64,000 bases of DNA from assembly GCA_029262275.1 (NCBI GenBank), contig JAJCZS010000007.1, forward strand, positions 308,785 to 372,784. Reading direction: 5' to 3'. Each line of letters starts with the position of its first letter. Position 1 is the first letter of the stretch. Shown one piece after another: positions 9,458 through 18,155 of the stretch. The notes beneath the pieces are model-generated. The model ran no database searches and was not told the DNA's origin. It saw nothing but the letters and a program-made list of their open reading frames with translations. The position numbers and the translations under genes were made by a program. The DNA comes from Deltaproteobacteria bacterium (GTDB lineage Bacteria; Desulfobacterota_D; UBA1144; Nemesobacterales; UBA2774).

Positions 9458-10099
9458 CTAAACCAATCCCAGGACAAATGCTTTATTAGATAAGTTAACG
9501 ACCACATGCATTATGTATGCAGGCCAAAAGGATTTTCCCCGGTAGCATATATATCCCCATAGTAGACCTGTGAATATTGTGCTTATAGTCTCAATCTCAG
9601 GCTTCCCTATGTGCAAGAGTACAAAGGGGATCATCTGCACAATAATGCTACCTTCTTTGAATTTATCCTTTAGACCAAAAAGCATGAATCCTCGGAATAA
9701 GAACTCCCAGCCTAGCATATAAACACCAATCTGAAGAGCATATGTAGCGAAGTCAAAACCTCTATGCGTGCGGTAGTAACCCTGCACTGAAGACATGTCA
9801 GATGTGAAATAGAGCACTGGAATTGCTATTACTAAAAAGATTACAACGTAGGGAATCCATACTCTGTAATTGCCTATCCTTAGACCAAAGTTAAGGGGGT
9901 TTTTTCTTAAGAAAATTAATATTACTAGTACGGGTAATAGGCCAAAATAAACAAGTGAGCTGATCCAAAAGTTTTCTATTTCATGGTGCGCATGAAGGAT
10001 CATGAAGAGAGTCGCAAAACCTATAACTACAATTTCCTGATACCAGGCTCTCAGAAACCCGACCAAGTTATTTAGATCTAGTGAGAAATTATTTGGCAT
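9458..10099 (-). CDS. CPBP-family intramembrane glutamic endopeptidase
   Basis: A 213-residue membrane protein with six or more hydrophobic segments. The CPBP (Abi/Rce1) motif 1, normally EExxxR, reads W-E132-F-L-F-R136-G, so only one of the two Glu residues remains. Motif 2 gives H163 (LLHIG) and motif 4 gives H198 (YIMHVVVN). It should be an inner-membrane protease. CPBP proteases have been proposed as the processing enzymes (myxosortases) for C-terminal sorting signals with an invariant Cys; two such signals occur in this window (near 39580 and 47570), but a link is only inference. It lies 6 bases downstream of the thioredoxin gene. Confidence 0.88.
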   Translation of the reverse strand: MPNNFSLDLNNLVGFLRAWYQEIVVIGFATLFMILHAHHEIENFWISSLVYFGLLPVLVILIFLRKNPLNFGLRIGNYRVWIPYVVIFLVIAIPVLYFTSDMSSVQGYYRTHRGFDFATYALQIGVYMLGWEFLFRGFMLFGLKDKFKEGSIIVQMIPFVLLHIGKPEIETISTIFTGLLWGYICYRGKSFWPAYIMHVVVNLSNKAFVLGLV

Positions 10100-10105
10100 T
10101 TGTTG

Positions 10106-10543
10106 TTATTGGTTCTCAGAAGCAATTTGCTTAAGAAGTTTTTTTGAAAGCATGGGGCCACGCTCAAGAAACTTTCCGTCTGGACCGTAGATAATAAAGT
10201 ATGGAATTGAAGGGAGATTATAATATTTAACCAGCGGATTCTCCAGGTTAATTATATCTATCTCTCGAAGAGCCATGTTATGGACCCTTACTGCAAGCTC
10301 TCCTAGTTTTTCCTTAAGCGGACCACAAGGAGCGCACCAGTCTGCATAAAACATAAACACATTATATTTATGAGGCTCAATGTAATCTATAACATTTATA
10401 AGCTTGCCTCTGCTAATTAGTTTAACTTTTTCGAATTGGGCACTATACGCTATTTCACTGGTTTCTGAGCCAAGGGATAGTATTGGGAAAGTAAAAATTA
10501 CCAAAGATAAGATAAAAAAACTTATGGCTGTAAACTTTTTCAT
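10106..10543 (-). CDS. Secreted or membrane-anchored thioredoxin-fold protein
   Basis: A 145-residue protein with a signal sequence or anchor (residues 1-25) and a thioredoxin fold containing YADWCAPCGPLKEKL, active-site C70 and C73, plus the cis-proline loop LPSIPYFIIYG. It is probably a periplasmic thiol-disulfide reductant, of the kind that serves cytochrome c maturation or DsbD-like pathways. A CcsA-type cytochrome assembly gene lies further along the same strand at 15470. It sits 5 bases downstream of purU and 6 bases upstream of the CPBP protease gene, so the three are probably cotranscribed. Confidence 0.88.
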   Translation of the reverse strand: MKKFTAISFFILSLVIFTFPILSLGSETSEIAYSAQFEKVKLISRGKLINVIDYIEPHKYNVFMFYADWCAPCGPLKEKLGELAVRVHNMALREIDIINLENPLVKYYNLPSIPYFIIYGPDGKFLERGPMLSKKLLKQIASENQ

Positions 10544-10548
10544 AGTTG

Positions 10549-11421
10549 TTAGTCAAAGATTAGAGTACGGTTGCCGTATACGAGTATTTGGCGCTTTAGG
10601 TGGTGCCAGATAGCCTGTGATAGTACTACTTTCTCTAAATCACGCCCCTTTCTGACCAAGTCATCAATGTTGTCCTTGTGGCTCACACGTACTACGCTCT
10701 GCTCTATTATGGGGCCAGCGTCCAGCTCTGCTGTTACGTAGTGACTTGTGGCGCCTATGATCTTAACTCCTCTCTCGTATGCCGAGTGATACGGCTTTGC
10801 TCCAGGAAATGCTGGTAGAAATGAGTGATGTATGTTTATTACCTTATTTGGATAGTGAGATACGAAATCGTCACTTAGAATCTGCATGTATCTAGCTAAC
10901 ACAACGAAATTGATTTCATATTTTCTAAGTAGCTCTAGTTGTATTGCCTCAGCCTCTTTTTTGTTCTCTTTAGTGACCGGTACATGGTGATAGTCTATTC
11001 CAAAGCTTTTTGCAATCGGCTCTAAATCTAAATGGTTGCTAATAATTAGGGGCACATCTACATTCCACTCACCTGAGTGACTTCGTGAGAGAATATCGTG
11101 CAAACAGTGGGACATTTTAGATACAAAGATTGCCATTTTAGGCTTTTGGTCTGAGAAATAAAGACGCCACTGCATCTCGAATTTCTCACCTATCAGAGTA
11201 TCAAAATACTCTCCGATTTTATCAGCGGGTATTGAGAAATTGGCCAAATCCCATTCTACTCTCATAAAAAAGACATCTTGTTCTGCATCCACATGTTGGT
11301 CGAGGTATAGAATGTTACCGTCATTTTTAAAAATGAATTCTGTTATAGCTGAAACCAACCCCTTTTTATCAGGGCAGTGTATGAGTAATATGGCTGATCT
11401 ATTTTGTTCCTGTGTAGTCAT
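10549..11421 (-). CDS. purU: Formyltetrahydrofolate deformylase PurU
   Basis: Hydrolyses 10-formyl-THF to THF and formate, balancing one-carbon units. The 290-residue protein begins with an ACT domain (LLIHCPDKKGLVSAITEFI) and continues with a formyltransferase-like domain carrying INIHHSFLPAF, GAKPYHSAYERG and TAELDAGPIIEQ; the Asn-His-Asp catalytic residues of this superfamily lie in these blocks. Length and order are normal for PurU. The zincin gene ends 16 bases upstream on the same strand, and folate genes elsewhere in the window (5-formyl-THF cyclo-ligase, TrmFO) show an active folate cycle. Confidence 0.96.
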   Translation of the reverse strand: MTTQEQNRSAILLIHCPDKKGLVSAITEFIFKNDGNILYLDQHVDAEQDVFFMRVEWDLANFSIPADKIGEYFDTLIGEKFEMQWRLYFSDQKPKMAIFVSKMSHCLHDILSRSHSGEWNVDVPLIISNHLDLEPIAKSFGIDYHHVPVTKENKKEAEAIQLELLRKYEINFVVLARYMQILSDDFVSHYPNKVINIHHSFLPAFPGAKPYHSAYERGVKIIGATSHYVTAELDAGPIIEQSVVRVSHKDNIDDLVRKGRDLEKVVLSQAIWHHLKRQILVYGNRTLIFD

Positions 11422-11437
11422 TTCTGCTCCATCTGTG

Positions 11438-11764
11438 TTAGTGTCTTCCCATTAGCTCATAGATTTCATCATCATTGAGGCCAAAATAATGAGCTATTTC
11501 ATGCTGTAGAACCTCATTTACTCTCTCTTCTATCTCTTTGTCCGTTTTGCATACTTTTTCTATGTCTTTTTGAAACAGTACTATCTCGTCCGGCATCCTG
11601 ACTCCCTGCCATACACTTCTTTTAGGAAGAGGTGTACCTCTGTATAACCCGAGAAGTAATCCCTTACCTCTGATCTTAAGTGTCTCAAGATCCTGTGCGC
11701 TAGGATAGTCCTCCACTGTGATTGCAACGTTATCAATCTTATCCCTAAATTGCTCTGGGATCAT
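11438..11764 (-). CDS. Zincin-like metallopeptidase family protein (COG3824)
   Basis: A short protein (108 residues from the ATG at 11764) ending in an HEIAHYFGLNDDEI zinc-protease signature, with the family block VDDYP/VEDYPSAQDLETL and GLYRGTPLPKRS upstream. Physiological substrates of this family are unknown. The annotated ATG is probably not the true start: the frame upstream stays open back to a TGA at 11809, and the 14 extra codons read like the usual family N-terminus (KKFEGLVEKAYE). There is no ATG, GTG or TTG among them; only an ATA at 11806. Either initiation is non-canonical or the N-terminus is shortened. Confidence 0.82.
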   Translation of the reverse strand: MIPEQFRDKIDNVAITVEDYPSAQDLETLKIRGKGLLLGLYRGTPLPKRSVWQGVRMPDEIVLFQKDIEKVCKTDKEIEERVNEVLQHEIAHYFGLNDDEIYELMGRH

Positions 11765-11977
11765 CTCATACGCTTTTTCAACTAACCCTTCAAACTTTTT
11801 CCTATTCAGTTTTCTAACCTACCAGATTTATTATGAAATCTAATAAAATACTATATTATGTTTATGAGCGTTTCAATTCGCTTTAATAATAAAATGCTGC
11901 AACTTTTTGAGCTACCTATTATCATATACATAAATAGACTTTTGTTTAAAACTACAAAATAGATTAAGGAGTACGTT

Positions 11978-13060
11978 ATGAATAGATTATTACTAATAAT
12001 TCCCTTATTACTAACCTTCCTTTTTATGACCGCATTTGTTTCCAATGTTTCATTAGCTGAGTTTCAGTCTGTAAAAGATGCACCAGTTGAGCTTGGCCAG
12101 GTGGATTGGATTAGAAATTTTGATGAGGGGGCTTCTAAGGCAATACAGCAGAACAAACCGCTTCTTGTATTATTTCAAGAGGTGCCGGGTTGCAACACGT
12201 CTTCTGGCTATGGGAAAAATGTTCTGAGCCATCCTCTTATAGTTGAGGCGATTGAAACCTTATTTGTGCCTGTTGCTATATACAATAATCACAGTGGAGA
12301 GGATGAGAGGGTGCTCAAGTCATTTAGGGAGCCTTCTTGGAACAATCCTGTTGTTCGGATCATTACTCCGGATAGAGAGGAGCTTGTCTCAAGGTTGAGT
12401 GGGGATTATACAAAAGCTGGTTTAGTGAGAGCAATGATCACTGCCTTGGAGAATGATAATAAGCCCGTACCGCAATATTTAACACTCTTAGCTCAGGAAT
12501 TAAATGTTAAATCCGGCAGATCGGAGCGGGCAACTTTTGCAATGCACTGTTTTTGGGTAGGTGAGGGTACGCTTGCACCTATAAATGGTGTTATTTCGAC
12601 AAACCCGGGCTTTATGGGTGGCCATGAAGTTGTTGAGGTTAAATTCAACCCTGATGTTATTTCTTATGAGGATCTAGTTAGAAAAGCGAAATCTGGAAGA
12701 GTTGCAAGCCATGTATTTACCGTAAACAGCAAACAAAATGAAGCTGCTAAAGAAATCGTAGGTAATGACTCTGTCTCGCCAAGCAGTAGTTTTAGGGCAG
12801 ACAGCCGACCTAAATACTATATGTCCGGCACTTTATACAAATATGTGCCTATGACCAATACACAAATCGCCAGAGTGAATGCTGCACTAGGAAGTATGCA
12901 GTCTCCTGACATTTTTCTTTCCCCAAGGCAGGTCTCAATTTATAAATATATTCAAGACAACAAAGATCTTAACTGGGCGGATATTGTACGGAGCTCAGAT
13001 TTTAATACTGCTTGGAATCAGACAGTGTCTTTGATGGGAGAGCAAATTACTAGAAGATAG
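11978..13060 (+). CDS. VPGC-type thioredoxin-like protein with C-terminal MsrA-like domain
   Basis: A 360-residue exported protein: signal peptide (1-27), a thioredoxin-like domain with the motif VPGCNT (69-74, C72), and a C-terminal segment resembling MsrA (residues 185-235: FAMHCFWVGEG with C191, then GVISTNPGFMGGHEVVEVKFNPDVISYEDL). This matches the VPGUxxT family, whose members often carry selenocysteine where this one has C72. The MsrA-like part keeps the CFW core but lacks the usual stretch between GY.GG and the E-V-V-E-V strand, so it may no longer reduce methionine sulfoxide. AAGGAG lies 9 bases before the ATG. It probably acts in periplasmic redox repair. Confidence 0.82.
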   Translation: MNRLLLIIPLLLTFLFMTAFVSNVSLAEFQSVKDAPVELGQVDWIRNFDEGASKAIQQNKPLLVLFQEVPGCNTSSGYGKNVLSHPLIVEAIETLFVPVAIYNNHSGEDERVLKSFREPSWNNPVVRIITPDREELVSRLSGDYTKAGLVRAMITALENDNKPVPQYLTLLAQELNVKSGRSERATFAMHCFWVGEGTLAPINGVISTNPGFMGGHEVVEVKFNPDVISYEDLVRKAKSGRVASHVFTVNSKQNEAAKEIVGNDSVSPSSSFRADSRPKYYMSGTLYKYVPMTNTQIARVNAALGSMQSPDIFLSPRQVSIYKYIQDNKDLNWADIVRSSDFNTAWNQTVSLMGEQITRR

Positions 13061-13062
13061 TG

Positions 13063-13659
13063 TTAAAACTGTTTTCTATTGTCTTCTACAAAAGCTACCA
13101 ATTCTGGGAAAAACTCGCCGAACTTCTGCTCGAGCTCTTCGTAGTTAGATTTGATATCATCTATCCCATATTTAATTATTCTAGCTCTTTCAAAACGACT
13201 TCCAAGTCTCCTAGAAATCGCATTTAGAGCAAGTCCAATAGTGTCTATGTTTTTATATGAGCCCAACCAGTCATCCCCGATCATATAGGGCATACGTTCA
13301 CGAAGCTTTTGAGGGAGGGTGCTTTCATGTTCTAATAGCAAAGCATAGACCCTGTTTGTAAATTCAGATAACTCGATGTTTGAGTACTGAGACCAGTTTT
13401 TGGCCAGGAAGTGGTCAAAGCTCATATCGATAATGATGCCGGCAAATCTTCTCCTCTCCGGTGTGAGCAACTTCTTGCACTCTAGGAACTTTGCATTGGC
13501 ATCTGTGTAGGAATCAACCTTACGGTGTGTTTTTATGCCTTTAATAATCTCAGGGCTGTATTGGTTTTCAAGACGCCCTTTGACAAAATCTCCCAATAGA
13601 TTTCCTAGTAAGGATTCATCTGAATCTTCTGCTAAATATAGATGAGCTAAATAATTCAT
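13063..13659 (-). CDS. acpH: ACP phosphodiesterase-like protein (AcpH/DUF479)
   Basis: A 198-residue protein of the AcpH family, which removes phosphopantetheine from acyl carrier protein. The characteristic start MNYLAHLYLA, followed by LLGNLLGDFVKGR, GIKTHRKVDSYTD and IIDMSFDHFLAKNW, gives the HD-like histidine and aspartate set. The stop codon lies 2 bases from that of the convergent gene at 11978. The function of the family outside enterobacteria is less certain, so the reaction is by homology only. Confidence 0.9.
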   Translation of the reverse strand: MNYLAHLYLAEDSDESLLGNLLGDFVKGRLENQYSPEIIKGIKTHRKVDSYTDANAKFLECKKLLTPERRRFAGIIIDMSFDHFLAKNWSQYSNIELSEFTNRVYALLLEHESTLPQKLRERMPYMIGDDWLGSYKNIDTIGLALNAISRRLGSRFERARIIKYGIDDIKSNYEELEQKFGEFFPELVAFVEDNRKQF

Positions 13660-13712
13660 TGTCCCTCTTTAAGGACAGCTAGAATGTAAGTCAATCTATT
13701 GGGAGAACCAAA

Positions 13713-14168
13713 TTAATTAACTTCTACTAATTCTGTGTCAAAAATAAGTGTAGAATTAGCCGGAATCACAGGTGGATACCCGTTAGGTCCATATCCTAAA
13801 TCAGGAGGAATAATAAGCTGACGCTTCTCTCCAACCTTCATATCGGAAATCCCTTCGTCCCAACCTTTAATAACCTGTCCCACGCCAAGAGTGAACTCAA
13901 TTGGTGTTCCCCTTTCAACAGAGCTGTCAAATACGCTTCCGTCTTCAAGTTTTCCTGTATAATGGACTTTTACTTTCTGGCCCTTTGTGGGTTTATCCCC
14001 GGTACCTTCTTCAATAATAATATATTTTAAGCCCGATGGCGTTTCCTGAATATCTCCAGACATTTTCTCCTCCTTTGAGAATGCATTTGTACTTAAATTA
14101 AATGAGACTGCTAATAACAATACTAATAAAGAAAAAGCTATACGACTACTTCTTATAATTGGTATCAT
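13713..14168 (-). CDS. FKBP-type peptidyl-prolyl cis-trans isomerase, exported
   Basis: A 151-residue protein with a hydrophobic signal segment (residues 9-30, ending TNAFS) and one FKBP domain: [52 protein letters not shown] and [16 protein letters not shown]. All FKBP active-site aromatic and aspartate positions look intact. It should assist folding in the periplasm. GGAGG-like sequence (ACGGAGGTTAG) precedes the ATG. It ends 53 bases downstream of the AcpH start, and may share a transcript with it. Confidence 0.95.
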   Translation of the reverse strand: MIPIIRSSRIAFSLLVLLLAVSFNLSTNAFSKEEKMSGDIQETPSGLKYIIIEEGTGDKPTKGQKVKVHYTGKLEDGSVFDSSVERGTPIEFTLGVGQVIKGWDEGISDMKVGEKRQLIIPPDLGYGPNGYPPVIPANSTLIFDTELVEVN

Positions 14169-14255
14169 TCTAACCTCCGTTTTGTTTGAATTGATTTATT
14201 TAGGTGTGTTAACTATAGATTAATAATCTACCTTATACATATTATTAAACCACAA

Positions 14256-15041
14256 TTATTTTCCCTTGAAATCAGGGTCTCTTTTTTCCAAAAATGCTTT
14301 CATTCCCTCGGCTCTGTCATCTGTATCAAAACAACCATCTATAAGATCTTTCTCTAGATTGAGAGCTTCTTTCAGCTTCATCTCGGATCCAGTATTTATA
14401 GCCTGCTTTGCTGCACTGATTGCAAGAGGTGCCCGCGCGGCTATAGACGCTGCAAGCTCCATTGCTTCTTTCATAACTACTTCATGTGGGACCACTCTTT
14501 CCACAAGACCAAGCCTGAGAGCCTCTTCTGCGCTAACCATCTCGCCGGTGTATATAAGCTCTTTTGCCTTACCATTGCCCATAATTCTTGTAACTCTTTG
14601 TGATCCACCCCAGCCTGGAAATATTCCAAGCTTAACCTCGGGGAAACCAAGCTTCGCTTTTTCTGATGCTATTCTGATATCACATGTAAGCGCAAGCTCA
14701 CAGCCACCTCCAAGGGCGTATCCGTTTACAGCTGCTATTGAGGGGTAAGGGCTGTTTTCAATTAGGTCATAAATTTTGTGTGCATAATCTACATACTCTC
14801 TAAACTCTGAGCTGCTCATTTCACTCATCTGCGCTATATCAGCGCCAGCAACAAAAGCTTTATCTCCTGCACCTGTAATTATTAAGACTCTTAATTCTTG
14901 GTTAGGAAGATCATTTTCAACAAAGCTGCCAAGATCCTTAAGTGTGTCCCAGTTAAGTGCATTTAGAGCTTTTGGGCGGCTAATTGTAAGAGTTCCTATA
15001 GCCCCATCTTTTTCAAATCCTATATATTCATATCCCATCAT
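14256..15041 (-). CDS. Enoyl-CoA hydratase/isomerase (crotonase) family protein
   Basis: A 261-residue crotonase. Both catalytic glutamates of the hydratase type are present, in GGGCELALTCD and GFPEVKLGIFPGWGG, and the CoA/oxyanion-hole region AGADIAQM is intact. It should hydrate short-chain enoyl-CoA, in fatty-acid oxidation or butyrate-type metabolism. AGGAG lies about 7 bases before the ATG, which is the first of two consecutive Met codons. The PhaE-like gene lies 29 bases upstream on the same strand, which hints at acyl-CoA or polyhydroxyalkanoate metabolism, though no PhaC is in the window. Confidence 0.95.
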   Translation of the reverse strand: MMGYEYIGFEKDGAIGTLTISRPKALNALNWDTLKDLGSFVENDLPNQELRVLIITGAGDKAFVAGADIAQMSEMSSSEFREYVDYAHKIYDLIENSPYPSIAAVNGYALGGGCELALTCDIRIASEKAKLGFPEVKLGIFPGWGGSQRVTRIMGNGKAKELIYTGEMVSAEEALRLGLVERVVPHEVVMKEAMELAASIAARAPLAISAAKQAINTGSEMKLKEALNLEKDLIDGCFDTDDRAEGMKAFLEKRDPDFKGK

Positions 15042-15070
15042 ATTCTCCTGTCTATTTTGTTCGATGAGTA

Positions 15071-15436
15071 TTAAGTTTTTTGATCTTTGGTTTTAGGCTT
15101 CTTAGTTTTGCCTTTAGTTGATGTTTTTTGAGGAGGGGGTTCTAAATCTTCAATCTTTTCTTCTAATTTGGCTATTTTCATTTCTAAGGAGTCTATCGTG
15201 TTGATAAGCTTGTCCATTTCCTTTCGCTCTGGGATGTTTCTTTGCTCTAGGGACTGTTCCATAAATACCTGAACATAGTTTTTGAATTCTGAGGACTTTT
15301 CTACCGCTCTATCCATAAGTGGGCTATTGAACCATACATCCATCATCTTATGCGTGGATTCTTCCCATGATTCATATAACTTCTTAAAGTATCCCAGATA
15401 GTAAACTTCATCGAGCTCTTTTCTTTTTCTAGCCAC
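15071..15436 (-). CDS. PhaE/phasin-like coiled-coil protein
   Basis: A 121-residue soluble protein. Residues 1-60 are helical (YYLGYFKKLYESWEEST), followed by the block RNIPERKEMDKLINTI and a coiled coil (ELEEKIEDLE-like heptads, about 75-100), then a Lys/Thr/Pro-rich tail. The arrangement of a proline-containing dip before a regulatory coiled coil resembles the C-terminus of the PHA synthase subunit PhaE and phasin-like proteins. The resemblance is by pattern, not certain. It sits between the crotonase and cytochrome assembly genes on the same strand. Confidence 0.55.
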   Translation of the reverse strand: MARKRKELDEVYYLGYFKKLYESWEESTHKMMDVWFNSPLMDRAVEKSSEFKNYVQVFMEQSLEQRNIPERKEMDKLINTIDSLEMKIAKLEEKIEDLEPPPQKTSTKGKTKKPKTKDQKT

Positions 15437-15469
15437 ACTATTCTCCTAAGTAGTCACGTTCAATTAGTA

Positions 15470-16279
15470 TTAACCGAGGAAATCATGTTGTCCAGGGGCT
15501 AAGTACCCTATAACAAAGAGAGTAAAAAGTATGATTCCAAAACCAAGTATTGCGCCCCAAGCTGCCTTTCTTCCCTTCCAGCCGGATGATAACCTTCCGT
15601 GAATAAGTACTGCATACAGAAGCCATGTAACCATAGACCAGGTTTCTTTATGTCCCCAGTCCCAAGCAGTTCCTCTAAGTTCTTTTGCCAGCAGTAGTCC
15701 CAAAGCTATACCAATTGTTACAAGAGGGAAACCAATCATTAGGCAAATATGGTTTATTCTGTCTAAAGTTATGAGTGAGGGAAAATTCTTTAAAAACCTT
15801 CCAACATGTTTAGATTTAATTTGATTTTCCTGGAAAATGTAAAGAACCCCCGAAATGAAGGCTACAGTGAATAAGGCCTCGCCCATTAGTATTAGAGCTA
15901 TATGAATCAGTATCCATGGATTGCTTAGGGTCTGAATGGGATCAATTATGCCTTGAGGAACTATTATATAGGGGAGGGTCATAATGAACGCAAGCGGGGC
16001 AGCAAAAGCTCCCAAAAGAGAAGCCTTGAATTTAAATTGAGATGCAACAAAGACTATGGATATAAACCAAGCGAACAGATAAAGCGTAGTATCAAATCCC
16101 TGAGCTAAAGACTGTCCGCTTCTATAGGCATATATAATGCTTGCAGTTTGAACTACTGCTCCTGCCAAAATAAAATAGAAACCAATTTTAGATAGATTTC
16201 TACTTTTGCTCCAAAAATGGCTGCTATATAATATCGAAGATAAAAAATAACATAGAACTACAATCCAGTACCAATCCAT
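15470..16279 (-). CDS. Cytochrome c assembly protein, CcsA/HemX type
   Basis: A 269-residue integral membrane protein with about eight hydrophobic segments. The haem-handling Trp-rich motif reads GTAWDWGHKETWSM (near residue 210) and is preceded by conserved His positions in the membrane (LIHIALILMGEA; NHICLMIG). The family moves haem across the membrane in the system II pathway of cytochrome c maturation, or acts as HemX near haem biosynthesis genes. CcsB (ResB) is not in the window. prfA, which often sits near hem genes, lies 118 bases upstream. Confidence 0.85.
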   Translation of the reverse strand: MDWYWIVVLCYFLSSILYSSHFWSKSRNLSKIGFYFILAGAVVQTASIIYAYRSGQSLAQGFDTTLYLFAWFISIVFVASQFKFKASLLGAFAAPLAFIMTLPYIIVPQGIIDPIQTLSNPWILIHIALILMGEALFTVAFISGVLYIFQENQIKSKHVGRFLKNFPSLITLDRINHICLMIGFPLVTIGIALGLLLAKELRGTAWDWGHKETWSMVTWLLYAVLIHGRLSSGWKGRKAAWGAILGFGIILFTLFVIGYLAPGQHDFLG

Positions 16280-16397
16280 ATCTATATTTTATTACCCATG
16301 AAGGTAAATACAATAAAACCTCTTAAATTATCATTCTAGTAAAAAAGTTTAGGCATAATAATTGGGAAATTTTCAGTACATATCTATAAAATTAGAT

Positions 16398-17462
16398 TTA
16401 ATTGCCTTTTAAGCTTTCGGTTTGATAATATGTTGTAAGAGCGTCAATTAATTCGTCTAGCTCCCCGCCCAATATCGCATCTATTTTATAGAGTGTAAGG
16501 TTAATTCGGTGATCTGTGATTCTTCCGTCACGGAAATTGTAGGTTCTTATTTTCTCACTCCTCTCACCACTTCCCACCTGAGTCTTACGCTCATCCGCAA
16601 ATTCACTCTTAGTTTTTTCTTCTTCAATCTCAAAGAGTTTTGCTTTTAACATTCTCATGGCATGTGCGCGGTTTTTATGCTGTGATCTTTCATCCTGGCA
16701 CTGAACTACAATGCCAGAGGGTAGGTGTGTGATTCTAATTGCGGAGTCGGTTTTGTTGACATGCTGACCACCAGGGCCTGAAGCTCGGTATGTGTCTATT
16801 TTTAAATCTTTCTCATCAATTTCAACTTCTACATCATCGGGTTCAGCAAGTATTGCTACAGTCGCAGTCGAGGTATGGATCCTTCCACTAGTCTCTGTTG
16901 AAGGAACTCTCTGTACTCTATGCACGCCACTCTCGTATTTTAATTTGCTGTATACGTTTTTTCCTTCTATAGATCCAATTATTTCCTTAACTCCCCCGCC
17001 ACCTGTCTCACTAATGTTTAAAACTTCTACTTTCCATTTTTTCTCTTCAGCGTAACGGGAATACATTCTAAAGAGATCTCCTGCAAAAAGTGCAGCCTCA
17101 TCACCACCCGTGCCACCCCTTATTTCTAAAAAAACGTTCTTGCCGTCGTTTGGATCTTTTGGCAGCAAGAGAATACGTAATTGATTCTCAAGTTTGTCTC
17201 TTTGTTTTGTCAATTCACCAAGCTCTTCTTTTGCTAACTCCCCTAAATCCTTATCTTTTAGCAGAGCTTGATTACTTTCTATTTCCTCAAGTGTGTGTCT
17301 GAACTCTCTATATATTCCTATTACTTCTTCGAGGTCTGAGAGCTCTTTTGAGTACTGGTGTATGTCTGACGGAGTTATATCCGGTTGACTAAGACTTTGC
17401 TCTATCTCTATATACTTCTTCTCGACTTCCTCGAGCCTCTGTAACATTGAACCTTCTGCCAT
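16398..17462 (-). CDS. prfA: Peptide chain release factor 1
   Basis: Terminates translation at UAA and UAG. The GGQ motif that triggers peptide release lies in [14 protein letters not shown], and the RF1 stop-codon recognition tripeptide, usually PxT, reads PST in [14 protein letters not shown]. The remainder matches RF1 throughout. Three starts are possible: GTG at 17480, ATG at 17462 and ATG at 17447. The last two each have a short-spaced purine-rich site; family alignments favour the start close to [11 protein letters not shown]. 17462 is a compromise. It is divergent from the zapB-like gene at 17530. Confidence 0.96.
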   Translation of the reverse strand: MAEGSMLQRLEEVEKKYIEIEQSLSQPDITPSDIHQYSKELSDLEEVIGIYREFRHTLEEIESNQALLKDKDLGELAKEELGELTKQRDKLENQLRILLLPKDPNDGKNVFLEIRGGTGGDEAALFAGDLFRMYSRYAEEKKWKVEVLNISETGGGGVKEIIGSIEGKNVYSKLKYESGVHRVQRVPSTETSGRIHTSTATVAILAEPDDVEVEIDEKDLKIDTYRASGPGGQHVNKTDSAIRITHLPSGIVVQCQDERSQHKNRAHAMRMLKAKLFEIEEEKTKSEFADERKTQVGSGERSEKIRTYNFRDGRITDHRINLTLYKIDAILGGELDELIDALTTYYQTESLKGN

Positions 17463-17529
17463 TTCGCCTTTTATCTTCACACATCTTGCAAAAATTTCAA
17501 GATAAGATTAAACTTGTAGTGGTAAAGCA

Positions 17530-17739
17530 ATGGAAACAATGGATATTCTTGAGAATAAGATTAAAGAGGCTTTGTCTAAGAAGACAAAGTTAGAGGCTGA
17601 ACATAAAACTCTTTCTGATGAAGTTCTAAAGCTTCGTGAGAGTATTGAAAGGCTTGAGCAGGAACGCAGTGACATGAAACTTAAGTTGGACCAGGTTATT
17701 GAAAAAGTGGAAATTTATTTAAGTAGGTCAGAGGCTTAA
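17530..17739 (+). CDS. ZapB-like short coiled-coil protein
   Basis: A 69-residue, almost entirely coiled-coil protein (MDILENKIKEALSKK to LDQVIEKVEIYL) rich in Glu, Lys and Leu heptads. In proteobacteria a coiled-coil gene of this size commonly precedes zapA and is annotated zapB-like; it would link ZapA to the Z-ring during division. Here its stop (TAA, 17737-17739) is one base from the GTG of zapA, giving strong translational coupling. Function is inferred from position and shape rather than from a motif. Confidence 0.7.
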   Translation: METMDILENKIKEALSKKTKLEAEHKTLSDEVLKLRESIERLEQERSDMKLKLDQVIEKVEIYLSRSEA

Positions 17740-17740
17740 T

Positions 17741-18103
17741 GTGAAACGTCTAAAAATCAGGTTTTTTGATATCGATTACGTAATTAAAACAGATGCAGAA
17801 GAGGACTATGTCCAAAAAATAGCATCTTATATAGAGGATAAAGTTAGAGAAATTTCTAATGTTGAAAATGCTATGGTTGTGCCTCGCTCGTTTCTTTTAG
17901 CTATGCTCAAGATTACTGATGATTACTTTAAAGTAGAAAAAGATTTCGAGGAATTCAAAGATCGTGCTGAGGAAAGATCAAATAGATTGTTACAAATATT
18001 GGAAAGCTCCCTTAAAGAAAACGAATCATTTAGTTCCGCAGTTGGAACACGTACAGAGGAACCTGGTAGAGAAGAAGTGGAAGACTCCTTTAAACAAAGA
18101 TGA
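17741..18103 (+). CDS. zapA: Cell division protein ZapA
   Basis: ZapA bundles FtsZ filaments. The 120-residue protein has the family pattern: a short beta domain (KIRFFDIDYVIKTDAEEDYVQKIASYIEDKV), the ALLAMLKITDDYF-like central helix and a C-terminal coiled coil (KDFEEFKDRAEERSNRLL). Translation probably starts at GTG 17741, one base after the zapB-like stop. The zapA-5-formyl-THF cyclo-ligase order is the same as in many proteobacteria, where 6S RNA often lies between; here there is no room for it. Confidence 0.88.
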   Translation: MKRLKIRFFDIDYVIKTDAEEDYVQKIASYIEDKVREISNVENAMVVPRSFLLAMLKITDDYFKVEKDFEEFKDRAEERSNRLLQILESSLKENESFSSAVGTRTEEPGREEVEDSFKQR

Positions 18104-18155
18104 TAATAAGCAAATTAAGTCGTTTCTCTCCCTTTTAAGAGCAGGGAGTTTCAAT

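Noticed and set aside
11978-13060. Selenoprotein
   Set aside because: The VPGUxxT position is a TGC cysteine codon, with no in-frame TGA.
14216-14230. Palindrome TAGATTAATAATCTA upstream of the FKBP gene
   Set aside because: Short and AT-rich, expected by chance in such an AT-rich gap; not enough to call an operator.
17964-18155. ATG start at 17964 for the cyclo-ligase
   Set aside because: It would overlap zapA by 140 bases, has no ribosome site, and adds residues unlike the family.
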